From Gordonia sediminis (GTDB taxonomy: Bacteria > Actinomycetota > Actinomycetes > Mycobacteriales > Mycobacteriaceae), in NCBI GenBank assembly GCA_004193205.1, contig RZUM01000018.1, forward strand, positions 1-64,000: a stretch of 64,000 bases of DNA, given 5' to 3'. Below, piece after piece: positions 1 through 7,554 of the stretch (position 1 is its first letter; every line of letters starts with the position of its first letter). A program made the translations under genes and the position numbers. The notes beneath the pieces were generated by a model. It saw only the letters and a program-made list of their open reading frames with translations, did not search any database and was not told the DNA's origin.

Positions 1-112
1 CGCCCCACCAAGCCCGGGTGACCAGCCACACTCTTCGCCACCCACCGCGGCCGCCTCCGGCGGCCTGGGACACTGAGGTGCGAGCGGAGCGAGCCACGAA
101 GGGCACCCTCGT

Positions 113-604
113 CTAGAGATGCTGTCCGCTTGCCAGCCGGCCGGCGACGTCCCGAGTGAAGGCGCGAACCCGGTCGGCCAGCCACAATAGCCGACGGGTC
201 GCTGGATCGAGCGGGTCGGCGACGCTCGGCTCACTCGCAGCTTCGAAGAGATACTCGCGTTCGATGGCGCTTACCACCTTGCCGAAGCAGATGTCCTCGC
301 CGTCCGGGCGATCGACGGTCGAGATGCTCATACCATTGAGCGTTTGCACCGCGAGCGCTCGCCGCGACGGCGCCACGTCGCGGCAGGTGTTCGGGGCCAA
401 CCTGTTCAACTCACCCTCGGCCGCAGCGCACAACAGCTCGGCAGGGCATCCCGCGCAGAACTCCCGCGCGGCCATCCGGTCGAAGCCCGTGGTCAGGAAG
501 ACGACGGTTTGCTCCGTCAGATAGATCTCGGTGGTGTCGTCGGCGATCGACTGATACACGCTGCGCGGGGCCGCGGGATCGTACTGACTGCCGTAGAACG
601 TCAT
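113..604 (-). CDS. Hypothetical protein with WhiB-like CX2CX5C motif
   Basis: A 163-residue protein of unknown function. I chose the ATG at 604 because the longer open frame upstream (to 673) adds only Arg-rich, non-conserved-looking sequence. Cysteines lie at residues 50, 53 and 59 (spacing CX2CX5C, as in the Fe-S ligands of WhiB proteins), with further Cys at 74 and 106. There is no cysteine upstream of residue 50 and no GVWGG turn, so it is not a canonical WhiB regulator. The acidic N-terminal half and the downstream 'RLLWLADRVRAF' helix suggest a soluble protein. It lies on the strand of the following arsR, separated by about 100 bases, and is probably its own unit. Metal or cluster binding is only an inference. 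Confidence 0.6.
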   Translation of the reverse strand: MTFYGSQYDPAAPRSVYQSIADDTTEIYLTEQTVVFLTTGFDRMAAREFCAGCPAELLCAAAEGELNRLAPNTCRDVAPSRRALAVQTLNGMSISTVDRPDGEDICFGKVVSAIEREYLFEAASEPSVADPLDPATRRLLWLADRVRAFTRDVAGRLASGQHL

Positions 605-705
605 ATCAGATTGTCGACGCGCATTTCGATCGGCGTCAAGCGATTTGCGGCCGGCGAAGCCGGGGCGTCTCACTCCTCAGGGACCGCGTGAAGGGTGGTT
701 GGTTG

Positions 706-1062
706 TCAGCAGCAGTCGACGGCGAGCACGCGACGCAGCGCCTCGAGCGACTCGGTGCGCACGCTGTGGTGCACGTTCATCCCTTGCCGGACCGACTCCA
801 CCATCCCCGCCTTGCGGAGCTGGGTGAGGTGATGGGACACCGTGGCCTCCGACAGCCCCACCGCCGGCGCGAGGTCACCCGTGCACAACGCGCCGTCGCC
901 GCTGGTCATCAGGATCGACAGCAACCGTATCCGAACCGGATCGGCCAAGGCCTTGAGCCGCAACGCCACTTCGAGCGCTTCGCCGTCGGTCATCGGCGCC
1001 GCCGACACCGGGGCACAGCAAATCGGCGCACTCACATCGAGGACTGGCAACGCTTTCGGCAT
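706..1062 (-). CDS. arsR: ArsR-family arsenic-responsive repressor
   Basis: A 118-residue winged-helix metalloregulator. The DNA-recognition helix is visible as 'LSEATVSHHLTQLRKAG' (about residues 70-86). Candidate As(III)/metal thiols are vicinal Cys15-Cys16 near the N terminus, Cys60 before the recognition helix, and a terminal Cys117-Cys118 pair. This arrangement differs from the classic CVC motif of the second ArsR in this window. It is divergent from the cadI/arsI gene at 1163, so it most likely represses both itself and that gene through the paired GAYATATGTC sites in the 100-base gap. The start at 1062 follows a TATTCT-like -10 element with almost no leader, suggesting a leaderless transcript. 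Confidence 0.9.
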   Translation of the reverse strand: MPKALPVLDVSAPICCAPVSAAPMTDGEALEVALRLKALADPVRIRLLSILMTSGDGALCTGDLAPAVGLSEATVSHHLTQLRKAGMVESVRQGMNVHHSVRTESLEALRRVLAVDCC

Positions 1063-1087
1063 CTACATAGAATACGCCAAGAGTCTT

Positions 1088-1140
1088 GACATATGTCGAA
1101 AAGGTGGCATTCTTGCCTTGTCCCCAATTCGATATATGTC
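1088..1140. promoter_or_regulatory. Paired ArsR operator-like sites
   Basis: Two related sites lie in the arsR-cadI divergent promoter: GACATATGTC (1088-1097, a perfect 10-base palindrome flanked by TT and GAA) and GATATATGTC (1131-1140). Their repetition, 43 bases apart, and their position support binding by an ArsR-type dimer. The assignment to this particular ArsR is inference. Confidence 0.55.
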
Positions 1141-1162
1141 TCACAAGTGAAGGTGGTCGGAC

Positions 1163-1645
1163 ATGTCACGTGTGCAGCTGGCACTGAACGTCGATGATCT
1201 GGATGCGGCGGTCGAGTTCTACCGAGCGTTGTTCAATGTCGAACCCGCGAAACGGAAGCCGGGGTATGCGAACTTCGCGGTCGTCGAGCCCCCGTTGAAG
1301 CTCGTGTTGATCGAGAATCCCGGCAAGGGCGGGTCGATCAATCACCTCGGGGTGGAGGTGGAATCCAGCGAACAGGTCCACGGCGAGATCGGCCGACTCA
1401 CCGAGCGCGGACTGTTCACCGAGGAGGAGATCAACACCACGTGTTGCTTCGCCACCCAGGACAAGGTGTGGGTCACCGGCCCGAACTCCGAACGCTGGGA
1501 GGTCTACACCGTGCTCGCCGACACCGAGGAGTTCGGTACCAGCCCTTCACTTCTCGTCGACGATGAGCCGACCTACGGTTCGGTGTGCTGTGGTGGCACC
1601 GCCGCGGCCAATGCCGGCGAGCCCGCGGCCGAGGCGTGCTGCTGA
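1163..1645 (+). CDS. arsI: ArsI/CadI-family C-As lyase (type I extradiol dioxygenase fold)
   Basis: A 160-residue vicinal-oxygen-chelate protein. Members of this family (ArsI, CadI) use Fe(II) and O2 to cleave the C-As bond of trivalent organoarsenicals such as methylarsenite; the mycobacterial homologue was named CadI for cadmium induction. The metal-ligand pattern fits Gln5, His61 and Glu113, and the substrate-binding vicinal pair Cys94-Cys95 is present in 'NTTCCFA'. The C terminus carries two more pairs, Cys142-Cys143 and Cys159-Cys160, probably extra thiols for metalloid binding. It is divergent from arsR and convergent with arsC, completing an arsR/arsI/acr3/arsC resistance locus. An AAGGTGG sequence lies upstream of the ATG. 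Confidence 0.88.
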   Translation: MSRVQLALNVDDLDAAVEFYRALFNVEPAKRKPGYANFAVVEPPLKLVLIENPGKGGSINHLGVEVESSEQVHGEIGRLTERGLFTEEEINTTCCFATQDKVWVTGPNSERWEVYTVLADTEEFGTSPSLLVDDEPTYGSVCCGGTAAANAGEPAAEACC

Positions 1646-1677
1646 TTCGGCGAGCCGGGTGAGCCCGGCCCGTGAGT

Positions 1678-1709
1678 ACCGCACGGCGTTCCGCGGAACG
1701 CCGTGCGGT
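1678..1709. terminator. Bidirectional terminator hairpin between arsI and arsC
   Basis: A perfect 15-base inverted repeat (arms ACCGCACGGCGTTCC / GGAACGCCGTGCGGT, 2-base spacer) lies between the two convergent genes. It has no poly-T tract, which is usual for strong actinobacterial hairpins. Confidence 0.75.
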
Positions 1710-1723
1710 TCGTCGTCCCGGAC

Positions 1724-2146
1724 TCAGGACCGGACGCTCAGCCGTTCGGCCAGCTCGCCGACGCGCCCGGCGATGTCGTCGCGGATGATCCGCATCCGTT
1801 CGATGCCGTCGATTCCGCGTAGCGACGGTTCGTCGGTGTCCCAGACCTCGACCGCCACACCGGGCGGCGGATCGACCCGCGCCGCGGTCCCGACGACGAC
1901 GACCAGATCGGCCGCCGCCGCGATCTCAGAAGTCAGTTGACGCGGGGTATGGCCGGTGATGTCGACCTCGACCTCGGCGAGCACCTCGGCCGACAGTTCG
2001 TTCACGCTGCCGCCGACCTTGGCCTCGGTACCTGCCGAGGACACGTTCACCCGGTCCCCCGCGACCTTCCTCATCAGGCCTTCGGCCATCACCGACTTGC
2101 CCCGGTTGGACACGCAGACGAACACCACCGACGGACGATCGGTCAC
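1724..2146 (-). CDS. arsC: Arsenate reductase, low-molecular-weight phosphatase fold
   Basis: A 140-residue cytosolic enzyme reducing As(V) to As(III) for export by Acr3. The N-terminal P-loop is 'VCVSNRGKS': the catalytic Cys is followed at +6 by Lys rather than the Arg of the CX5R signature. I recall similar Lys-containing P-loops in actinobacterial ArsC proteins that use the mycothiol/mycoredoxin route, so this may be family-typical rather than damage. The C-terminal half contains the 'DTDEPSLRGIDG' loop that would supply the general acid Asp. The GTG start at 2146 overlaps the acr3 stop by four bases (GTGA), so translation is coupled; the longer open frame upstream is acr3 read in another frame. 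Confidence 0.88.
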   Translation of the reverse strand: MTDRPSVVFVCVSNRGKSVMAEGLMRKVAGDRVNVSSAGTEAKVGGSVNELSAEVLAEVEVDITGHTPRQLTSEIAAAADLVVVVGTAARVDPPPGVAVEVWDTDEPSLRGIDGIERMRIIRDDIAGRVGELAERLSVRS

Positions 2147-3243
2147 GACGAGGCCCTCACCTGTTCGTCCTGCAACGGCCGCTGGTCGTCGGTGAACGGC
2201 CCGCGCCCACGCAGGGCGAGCGACACATACACCAACCCGACCAGGACAGGGACCTCGATCAGGGGGCCGACGACCCCGGCCAGCGCCTGCCCCGAGGTGA
2301 CCCCCCAGGTGCCGATGGCGACGGCGATCGCCAGCTCGAAGTTGTTGCCGGCGGCGGTGAACGCCATGGTGGTGGTGCGGGCATATCCGAGGCGCGCCAC
2401 CGCACCGTAGAGGTAGCCGGCACCCCACATCACCGCGAAATAGACCAGCAGCGGCGCCGCGATCCGCACGACGTCCCAGGGGTGCGAGGTGATCTGGTCA
2501 CCCTGCAGCGCGAAGAGGACCACGATGGTGAAGAGCAACCCGTAGAGCGCCCAGGGTCCCAGCTTCGGCAGCAGTTTCTCCTCGTACCAGGTGCGGCCCT
2601 TGAACCGTTCGCCGAGCCGGCGGGTCAAGAACCCGGCGGCGAGCGGGATGCCGAGGAAGATCAGCACCGACTTGGCGATCTCCCACGGCGACGACTCGAT
2701 GCCCGTCGTCTCCAGACCGAGCCAGCCCGGCAGCACAGACAGGTAAAACCAGCCCATCACCGCGAACATCAGGACCTGGAAGATCGAGTTGATCGCCACC
2801 AACACCGCGGCGGCCTCCCGGTCACCGCAGGCCAGGTCGTTCCAGATGATGACCATCGCGATGCAGCGGGCCAGGCCGACGACGATGAGCCCGGTGCGGT
2901 ATTCCGGCAGGTCCGGCAGCATGAGCCAGGCCAGCGTGAACATCAGCGCCGGCCCGATCAGCCAGTTCAGTACCAGCGAGCCCACCAGGAGTCGACGGTC
3001 GCCGACGACCGTGTCGAGCCGGTCGTAGCGGACCTTGGCCAGCACGGGGTACATCATCACCAGCAGGCCGACCGCGATCGGCAACGAGATCCCGTCGACC
3101 TCGACGGCGCTCAACGCCTCCCCGGTTCCCGGAACCAGCCGGCCCCACAGCAGCCCGACGGCCATCGCCGCGCCGATCCACAGCGGCAGGAAGCGGTCAA
3201 GGGTGGAGAGGCGGCCGACGACCACCTCATGTGTCTGGCTCAT
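2143..3243 (-). CDS. acr3: Acr3-type arsenite efflux permease
   Basis: A 366-residue inner-membrane transporter of the ACR3 (BASS) family, expected to have 10 transmembrane helices, exporting arsenite. Family hallmarks visible are 'LGLARCIAMVIIWNDLACGD' in the fourth helix region, which holds the essential Cys, and 'FTAAGNNFELAIAVAIG' near the C terminus. The ATG at 3243 is preferred over 3249 because GGAGG lies 7 bases upstream of it, but only one base from 3249. It overlaps the arsR stop by one base and arsC by four, so arsR-acr3-arsC is one operon. Confidence 0.93.
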   Translation of the reverse strand: MSQTHEVVVGRLSTLDRFLPLWIGAAMAVGLLWGRLVPGTGEALSAVEVDGISLPIAVGLLVMMYPVLAKVRYDRLDTVVGDRRLLVGSLVLNWLIGPALMFTLAWLMLPDLPEYRTGLIVVGLARCIAMVIIWNDLACGDREAAAVLVAINSIFQVLMFAVMGWFYLSVLPGWLGLETTGIESSPWEIAKSVLIFLGIPLAAGFLTRRLGERFKGRTWYEEKLLPKLGPWALYGLLFTIVVLFALQGDQITSHPWDVVRIAAPLLVYFAVMWGAGYLYGAVARLGYARTTTMAFTAAGNNFELAIAVAIGTWGVTSGQALAGVVGPLIEVPVLVGLVYVSLALRGRGPFTDDQRPLQDEQVRASS

Positions 3244-3563
3244 CAGCATTCCTCCACGAAACCCGCGACCACCGCCATGGAACCGAGCGCATCGGAGAGT
3301 TGGCGCACCGCGTCGGTGACCACCCGGTAGTACATCCAGGTGCCGCGGCGCTCGGAGACCACGAGCCCGGCCTCCCGCAGCACCTTCAGGTGATGGGAGA
3401 TCGTCGGTTGGGAGAGATCGAACAGCCCCAGCAGGTCGCACACGCATGACTCGCCACCCGGGCGGAGTGCGAGCTCCTGCAGCAACCGCAGGCGCACAGG
3501 GTCACCGAGGGCCTTCAGCCCGGCCGCGGTCCGGGAAATATCGACATCGGTCTGGATTGACAT
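3243..3563 (-). CDS. arsR: ArsR-family arsenite-responsive repressor of the acr3-arsC operon
   Basis: A 106-residue winged-helix repressor. It carries the classical As(III)/Sb(III) site 'ESCVCDL' (Cys40, Cys42) at the start of the recognition-helix region, followed by 'LSQPTISHHLKVLREAG'. Binding of arsenite to this site releases DNA in the ArsR family. It is the first gene of the arsR-acr3-arsC operon. The ATG at 3563 is chosen because family similarity starts directly after it; the longer open frame to 3665 runs through the promoter region. An imperfect palindrome CATCTATATTGATG overlaps the start region (3565-3578) and may be its autoregulatory operator. Confidence 0.92.
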   Translation of the reverse strand: MSIQTDVDISRTAAGLKALGDPVRLRLLQELALRPGGESCVCDLLGLFDLSQPTISHHLKVLREAGLVVSERRGTWMYYRVVTDAVRQLSDALGSMAVVAGFVEEC

Positions 3564-3613
3564 ACATCTATATTGATGACCGCCGATGGCGGTGGCAAGC
3601 CGGAGCCCGCAAC

Positions 3614-3635
3614 GTAGACGATACATATCGTCTAC
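3614..3635. promoter_or_regulatory. Perfect 22-bp palindrome in the arsR-P450 divergent promoter
   Basis: The arms GTAGACGATA and TATCGTCTAC are exact reverse complements separated by CA. The core resembles the ATATGT-type ArsR sites near arsI. The palindrome lies 48 bases upstream of the P450 ATG and 51 bases upstream of the arsR ATG, so a bound protein could control both transcripts. The identity of that protein is not established by the sequence. Confidence 0.65.
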
Positions 3636-3682
3636 AGGTGTATGGTCGTGTGAGGTACCACACATGGGATCGCGAGGACGTC

Positions 3683-4918
3683 ATGACCACTTCGACCACC
3701 CGGCGCACCGACGACATCGACTTCACCGACCCGGATCTGCTCGAACGCGGGCTGCCGCTGGCGGAGTTCGCGCAACGCCGCGCGACGGCACGGGTCTGGT
3801 GGAATCCGCAGTCCATCGGGCCGGCGTTCTTCGATGACGACGGGTTCTGGGTGATCAGCCGGCACGCCGACATCCGGGCGATCTCCAAGGACACCACCAC
3901 GTGGTCCAACCGCGAGAAGGGCGCGCTGATGCGGTTCCCGGAGTACGCGACCCGGGAGCAGATCGAGGGGTCGCGGGCGTTCCTGCTGAACATGGATCCG
4001 CCCGAGCACACCCGGATGCGCAAGATCGTCTCGCGCATGTTCACCCCGCGGGCGGTGTCCTCACTCGAGGAGCGGCTGGCGGCCGAGGCCCGCGAGATCG
4101 TGGCCGCGGCGGCCGAGAAGGGCGTCGGCAATTTCGTCGAGGACGTCGCGATCCATCTGCCGCTGCGCGCGATCCTCGACCTCCTCGGCGTCCCGGCGGC
4201 CGACCGCGGTTACCTGTGCGATCTCGCCGACGCGATGACCAACGGCGAGGACCCCGACATCAAATACGACCCGTTCACCGCGAATGTCGAGTTGCTCGCC
4301 TACGCGTTCGACATGGCCGACGACCGGCGCGCCCATCCCCGCGACGACCTCGTCACCACGCTGGTGCAGGCCGACATCGACGGGCATGCGCTCAGCGACA
4401 TCGAGTTCGGCTTTTTCGTGATGCTGCTCGTCATCGCCGGCAACGAGACGACCCGCAACGCGATCACGCACGGCGTCAACGCCTTTCTCGACCATCCCGC
4501 ACAGTGGGAGCTCTTCCGGCGGGACAGGCCGGTGACGGCCGTCGACGAGATCATCCGCTGGGCGACACCGGTGCACTGCTTCCAACGCACCGCGATGACC
4601 GACACCGAGGTCGGCGGGGTGGCGATCACCACCGGGCAGCGGGTCGGATTGTTCTACAGCTCGGCCAATTACGACGAGACGGTCTTCGACGATCCGTTCA
4701 CCTTCGACATCACCCGCGACCCGAACCCGCATCTGAGCTTCGGCGGCAACGGCGCTCACTTCTGCATCGGCGCGAATCTCGCGCGGCTCGAGGTGAGCCT
4801 GATGTTCAACACGCTGGCCGACCTCGTCCCCGACATGGCGAAGCTCGCCGAACCTCGCCGGGTCCGGTCGGGGTGGCTGCACGGCGTCAAGGAGTTGCGA
4901 GTGTCGTATTCGGGATGA
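3683..4918 (+). CDS. Cytochrome P450, CYP125-like
   Basis: A 411-residue soluble bacterial P450. The haem-ligand loop 'FGGNGAHFCIGANLARLE' places the proximal thiolate at Cys361. The I-helix oxygen-activation motif 'AGNETTRN' is at about residues 252-259, and the ExxR helix is in 'DEIIRWATP'. The N-terminal half ('LLNMDPPEHTRMRKIVSRMFTPRAV') and the ending 'RSGWLHGVKEL' resemble CYP125/CYP124/CYP142 steroid or methyl-branched lipid omega-hydroxylases. A role in steroid side-chain oxidation is therefore plausible given the HIP cluster nearby, but the substrate is unproven. The ATG at 3683 has a GAGGA sequence upstream; the longer open frame covers the arsR promoter. It is convergent with the acyl-CoA ligase (12-base gap). 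Confidence 0.85.
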   Translation: MTTSTTRRTDDIDFTDPDLLERGLPLAEFAQRRATARVWWNPQSIGPAFFDDDGFWVISRHADIRAISKDTTTWSNREKGALMRFPEYATREQIEGSRAFLLNMDPPEHTRMRKIVSRMFTPRAVSSLEERLAAEAREIVAAAAEKGVGNFVEDVAIHLPLRAILDLLGVPAADRGYLCDLADAMTNGEDPDIKYDPFTANVELLAYAFDMADDRRAHPRDDLVTTLVQADIDGHALSDIEFGFFVMLLVIAGNETTRNAITHGVNAFLDHPAQWELFRRDRPVTAVDEIIRWATPVHCFQRTAMTDTEVGGVAITTGQRVGLFYSSANYDETVFDDPFTFDITRDPNPHLSFGGNGAHFCIGANLARLEVSLMFNTLADLVPDMAKLAEPRRVRSGWLHGVKELRVSYSG

Positions 4919-4930
4919 TCAGCCAGTTGA

Positions 4931-6571
4931 TCAGCCGACGCCGCGCCCGGACGTCTCCCAGAACTGCGCGCGCAGCGCCTTCTTGTCCGGCTTGCCCAGT
5001 GCGGTGAGCGGCAGCGACTCGGCGAAGATCACCCGCTTGGGGGCCTGCACCGCTCCCTTGCGGTCCTTGACCGCCTGCTGGATTTCGCCGGTGATGCGCG
5101 CGCGGCTCGCGTCGCTGCCGTCGGCGTCGGCGCGGAGCACGACGACTGCGGTGACCGCCTCCCCCCACTTGTCGTCGGGCACCCCGATCACGCCCACCTG
5201 CCCCACCGAGGGATGTTCGGCGACAACGTCTTCCACCTCGCGGGGGAAGACGTTGAAGCCGCCGGTGACGATCATGTCCTTGGTGCGGTCCACGATGTAC
5301 CAGAAACCGTCCGGGTCCTCGCGGGCGACGTCGCCGGTGCGCAGCCAACCATCCCGGAAGGTCTCAGCGGTCTGTTCGGGCAACCGCCAATAGCCGCCCG
5401 CCAGAAGCGGTCCTGCGACACAGATCTCCCCCGGTTCACCTGGGACGACCGGCTTGTCGTCGGGCCCGAGCAAAGCGGTCCGCAGGAACGCCGAGGGCCG
5501 ACCGCAACTGCTGAGCCGGCGGGGATCCTCGCCCCGTTTCGGATGATCGTTCTTGCCGAGGTAGCTGATCACCATCGGCGCCTCGGACTGGCCGTAATAC
5601 TGCGCGAAGATCGGCCCGAACCGCTCGATGGCCTCGGCGAGGCGGACCGGATTGATCGGGGACGCACCGTAATACACCGTCTCCAGCGACGACAGGTCCC
5701 GGGTCTGTGAGTCCGGATGGTCGAGCAACGCGTAGAGCATCGACGGCACCAGCATCGTCGCGGTGATCCGCTGTTCCTCGATGGTCCGCAGCACCTCTGC
5801 GGGGTCGAACCTCGCCAGCACGACCATCGACCCACCCTTGATCAGGGTCGGCACGAAGAAGGCCGCACCGGCGTGCGAGAGCGGCGTGCACATCAGGAAA
5901 CGGGGATTGTCCGGCCATTCCCACTCCGACAGCTGGATCTGCGTCATCGTCGACATCGCCCGTGCGGTACCGATGACGCCCTTCGGCTTGCCGGTGGTGC
6001 CGCCGGTGTAGGTGATCGAGACGATGTGGTCGGGTGGGAGTTCGGCAGCGACGAGCGGCCTCGGCGGGAAGTTCTGCGCCTCGGCGATGACGTCGCGGCC
6101 GACCGCGGCGAGCGCCTCGGGGACCGGTCCGAGGGTCAGCACCTGTTTGAGGCTGTCCACACGTTCGACGAGGGCCACAGCACGCTCGACGAACATCGGG
6201 ATCGGATCGATCACCAGGGTGGTGACACCCGCGTCGGCCAGGACGTAGGCGTGGTCATCGAGCGAACCGAGCGGGTGCAGCGCCGTCCTGCGCCAGCCCT
6301 GGGTCTGTCCGGCCCCGATGACCAGCAAGACCTCGGGCCGGTTGAGCGCCAGCAACCCGACGGTCGAGCCGGTCCCGGCGCCCAGCGCCTCGAACGCCTG
6401 CTGATAGCGGCTGATCGCGTCGGCCATCTCGCGCCCGGTGAGCTCGGTGTCGCCGAGGAGGAGCACCCGACGTCCGGCGTGCCGGCGCAATGCCGCCACG
6501 AGGAGGTCCCCGAGATGGGTACCGCCGCGCAGATGGTCGAAGTCCGAGGTCGCGTCCCGTCCGTCAGTCAT
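4931..6571 (-). CDS. Acyl-CoA synthetase (AMP-binding, FadD family)
   Basis: A 546-residue ANL-superfamily ligase activating a carboxylic acid to its CoA thioester via an acyl-adenylate. Visible motifs are the P-loop 'YTGGTTGKPKG', 'YYGQSEAPM' (A5), the hinge 'GWLRTGDVA' and 'IVDRTKDMIVTGGFNVFPREVE' (A7/A8), and the catalytic Lys in 'LTALGKPDKK'. I start it at the ATG at 6571; the open frame to 6640 runs into the promoter. No strong Shine-Dalgarno sequence is seen. It is convergent with the CYP125-like gene and could act on its product, but no operon link exists. The acid substrate cannot be told from sequence. Confidence 0.85.
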   Translation of the reverse strand: MTDGRDATSDFDHLRGGTHLGDLLVAALRRHAGRRVLLLGDTELTGREMADAISRYQQAFEALGAGTGSTVGLLALNRPEVLLVIGAGQTQGWRRTALHPLGSLDDHAYVLADAGVTTLVIDPIPMFVERAVALVERVDSLKQVLTLGPVPEALAAVGRDVIAEAQNFPPRPLVAAELPPDHIVSITYTGGTTGKPKGVIGTARAMSTMTQIQLSEWEWPDNPRFLMCTPLSHAGAAFFVPTLIKGGSMVVLARFDPAEVLRTIEEQRITATMLVPSMLYALLDHPDSQTRDLSSLETVYYGASPINPVRLAEAIERFGPIFAQYYGQSEAPMVISYLGKNDHPKRGEDPRRLSSCGRPSAFLRTALLGPDDKPVVPGEPGEICVAGPLLAGGYWRLPEQTAETFRDGWLRTGDVAREDPDGFWYIVDRTKDMIVTGGFNVFPREVEDVVAEHPSVGQVGVIGVPDDKWGEAVTAVVVLRADADGSDASRARITGEIQQAVKDRKGAVQAPKRVIFAESLPLTALGKPDKKALRAQFWETSGRGVG

Positions 6572-6750
6572 GCACACCACACTAGGACGTGTTACAGAAT
6601 TGCGGTAGGTAATCCCCCGCAAAAGAGTCTTGAAATGCACTTACCCTGAACCATCGGGCCGAAACTATCAGACGAACATGTTCTATTTGATGGTGTGCAC
6701 GGTTGCGTCCACCACCGCATACGCGGCGACCCTGAACTAGGATCCACATC

Positions 6751-7407
6751 ATGACCGATCTGGATCTTGCGACCACCCGCCGCGACATCACCGACGCACT
6801 CCTGACCGCCTTCGAACGTCGCCACGAGGTGCTCGACGCCATCGTCGACGCCGAGAACCGCGACGAGGCGGTCTCGGCGATCGCCACCCTGCTCGACAAG
6901 TCGACCCTGGGCGCCGAGGCGATCCTGGGCATGTCGTTCTATCAGCTGACCAAGGATGCGCGACGCAAGAACCTCGCCGAACTCGAGGACCTGAACAACG
7001 CGCTCACGTTCACGCTCGCCGAGCGACCCGCCAGCAGCGGCGACACCCTCGAACTGCGGGTTTTCTCCCCCACCGACGACGCGGACATCTTCACGGTACG
7101 CACCGAGGAACTCAAGGTTGCCGGCGACGGGTCGGGCACGCCGGCGGGCGAAGTCAGCGAGGAGATCGCCAAGGGCACCGAACGCGTCGAGAACGAGGAT
7201 GCGGTGTGGCTGGTCGGCGTCGAGGGCGATCAGAAGGTCGGGCTGGTCTTCGGCGAACTCACCAACGGTGAGGTGGACGTCCGGATCTGGATTCATCCGG
7301 AGCATCGCAAGAAGGGATACGGCACGGCCTGCCTGCGGAAGTCGCGCTCGGAGATGGCAGCGCTGTTCCCCGGCGTCCCGATGGTGGTCCGGGCACCCAG
7401 CTCCTGA
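6751..7407 (+). CDS. Gyrase-A-coil-like N-terminal segment joined to a GNAT-like domain
   Basis: A 218-residue protein with two parts. Residues 1 to about 85 ('AFERRHEVLDAIVDAENRDEA', then 'GAEAILGMSFYQLTKDAR') resemble the coiled-coil tower of DNA gyrase/topoisomerase IV subunit A, without any catalytic gyrase domain. Residues about 90-218 look like a GNAT fold. 'WIHPEHRKKGYGTACL' carries the RxxGxG/A acetyl-CoA-binding turn, but the domain is short and its catalytic residues cannot be assigned. The coil may be a dimerisation or DNA-proximal element. It is monocistronic, with a hairpin terminator directly downstream. The ATG at 6751 is preceded by an AGGATCC sequence and a TAGGAT-type -10. 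Confidence 0.7.
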   Translation: MTDLDLATTRRDITDALLTAFERRHEVLDAIVDAENRDEAVSAIATLLDKSTLGAEAILGMSFYQLTKDARRKNLAELEDLNNALTFTLAERPASSGDTLELRVFSPTDDADIFTVRTEELKVAGDGSGTPAGEVSEEIAKGTERVENEDAVWLVGVEGDQKVGLVFGELTNGEVDVRIWIHPEHRKKGYGTACLRKSRSEMAALFPGVPMVVRAPSS

Positions 7408-7460
7408 TCGGCGGGTCCGGCGGGTCGCGGAGCCGACCCCACCCGGGCCCAACATGGACG

Positions 7461-7492
7461 ATGCCCGCGCGAACCGAGGTTCGCACGGGCAT
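7461..7492 (+). terminator. Rho-independent-like terminator
   Basis: The inverted repeat arms ATGCCCGCGCGAACC / GGTTCGCACGGGCAT (one mismatch, 2-base loop) are followed by TTTGT, 54 bases after the GNAT-fusion stop. The hairpin is also placed to stop readthrough into the convergent DUF5313 gene. Confidence 0.75.
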
Positions 7493-7554
7493 TTGTCATC
7501 GGTTGCTCTTGGGCGGCGCGACGGATTTCCGCTCGCCCGGGAACACGGGGCACG

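Noticed and set aside
1-112. A possible gene fragment at the window start
   Set aside because: No frame with recognisable coding sequence; GTGCGAGCGGAGCGAGCCACG looks like part of an extragenic repeat, but one incomplete copy is not enough to annotate.
4061-4882. Long open frames on the strand opposite the P450 (and similar frames opposite many genes)
   Set aside because: High-GC codon bias leaves antisense frames open; these lack recognisable domains and overlap well-identified genes.
3683-4918. Firm assignment of the P450 as the cholesterol 26-hydroxylase
   Set aside because: Only general CYP125-like resemblance is visible, and the side-chain degradation genes that normally surround CYP125 are absent here.
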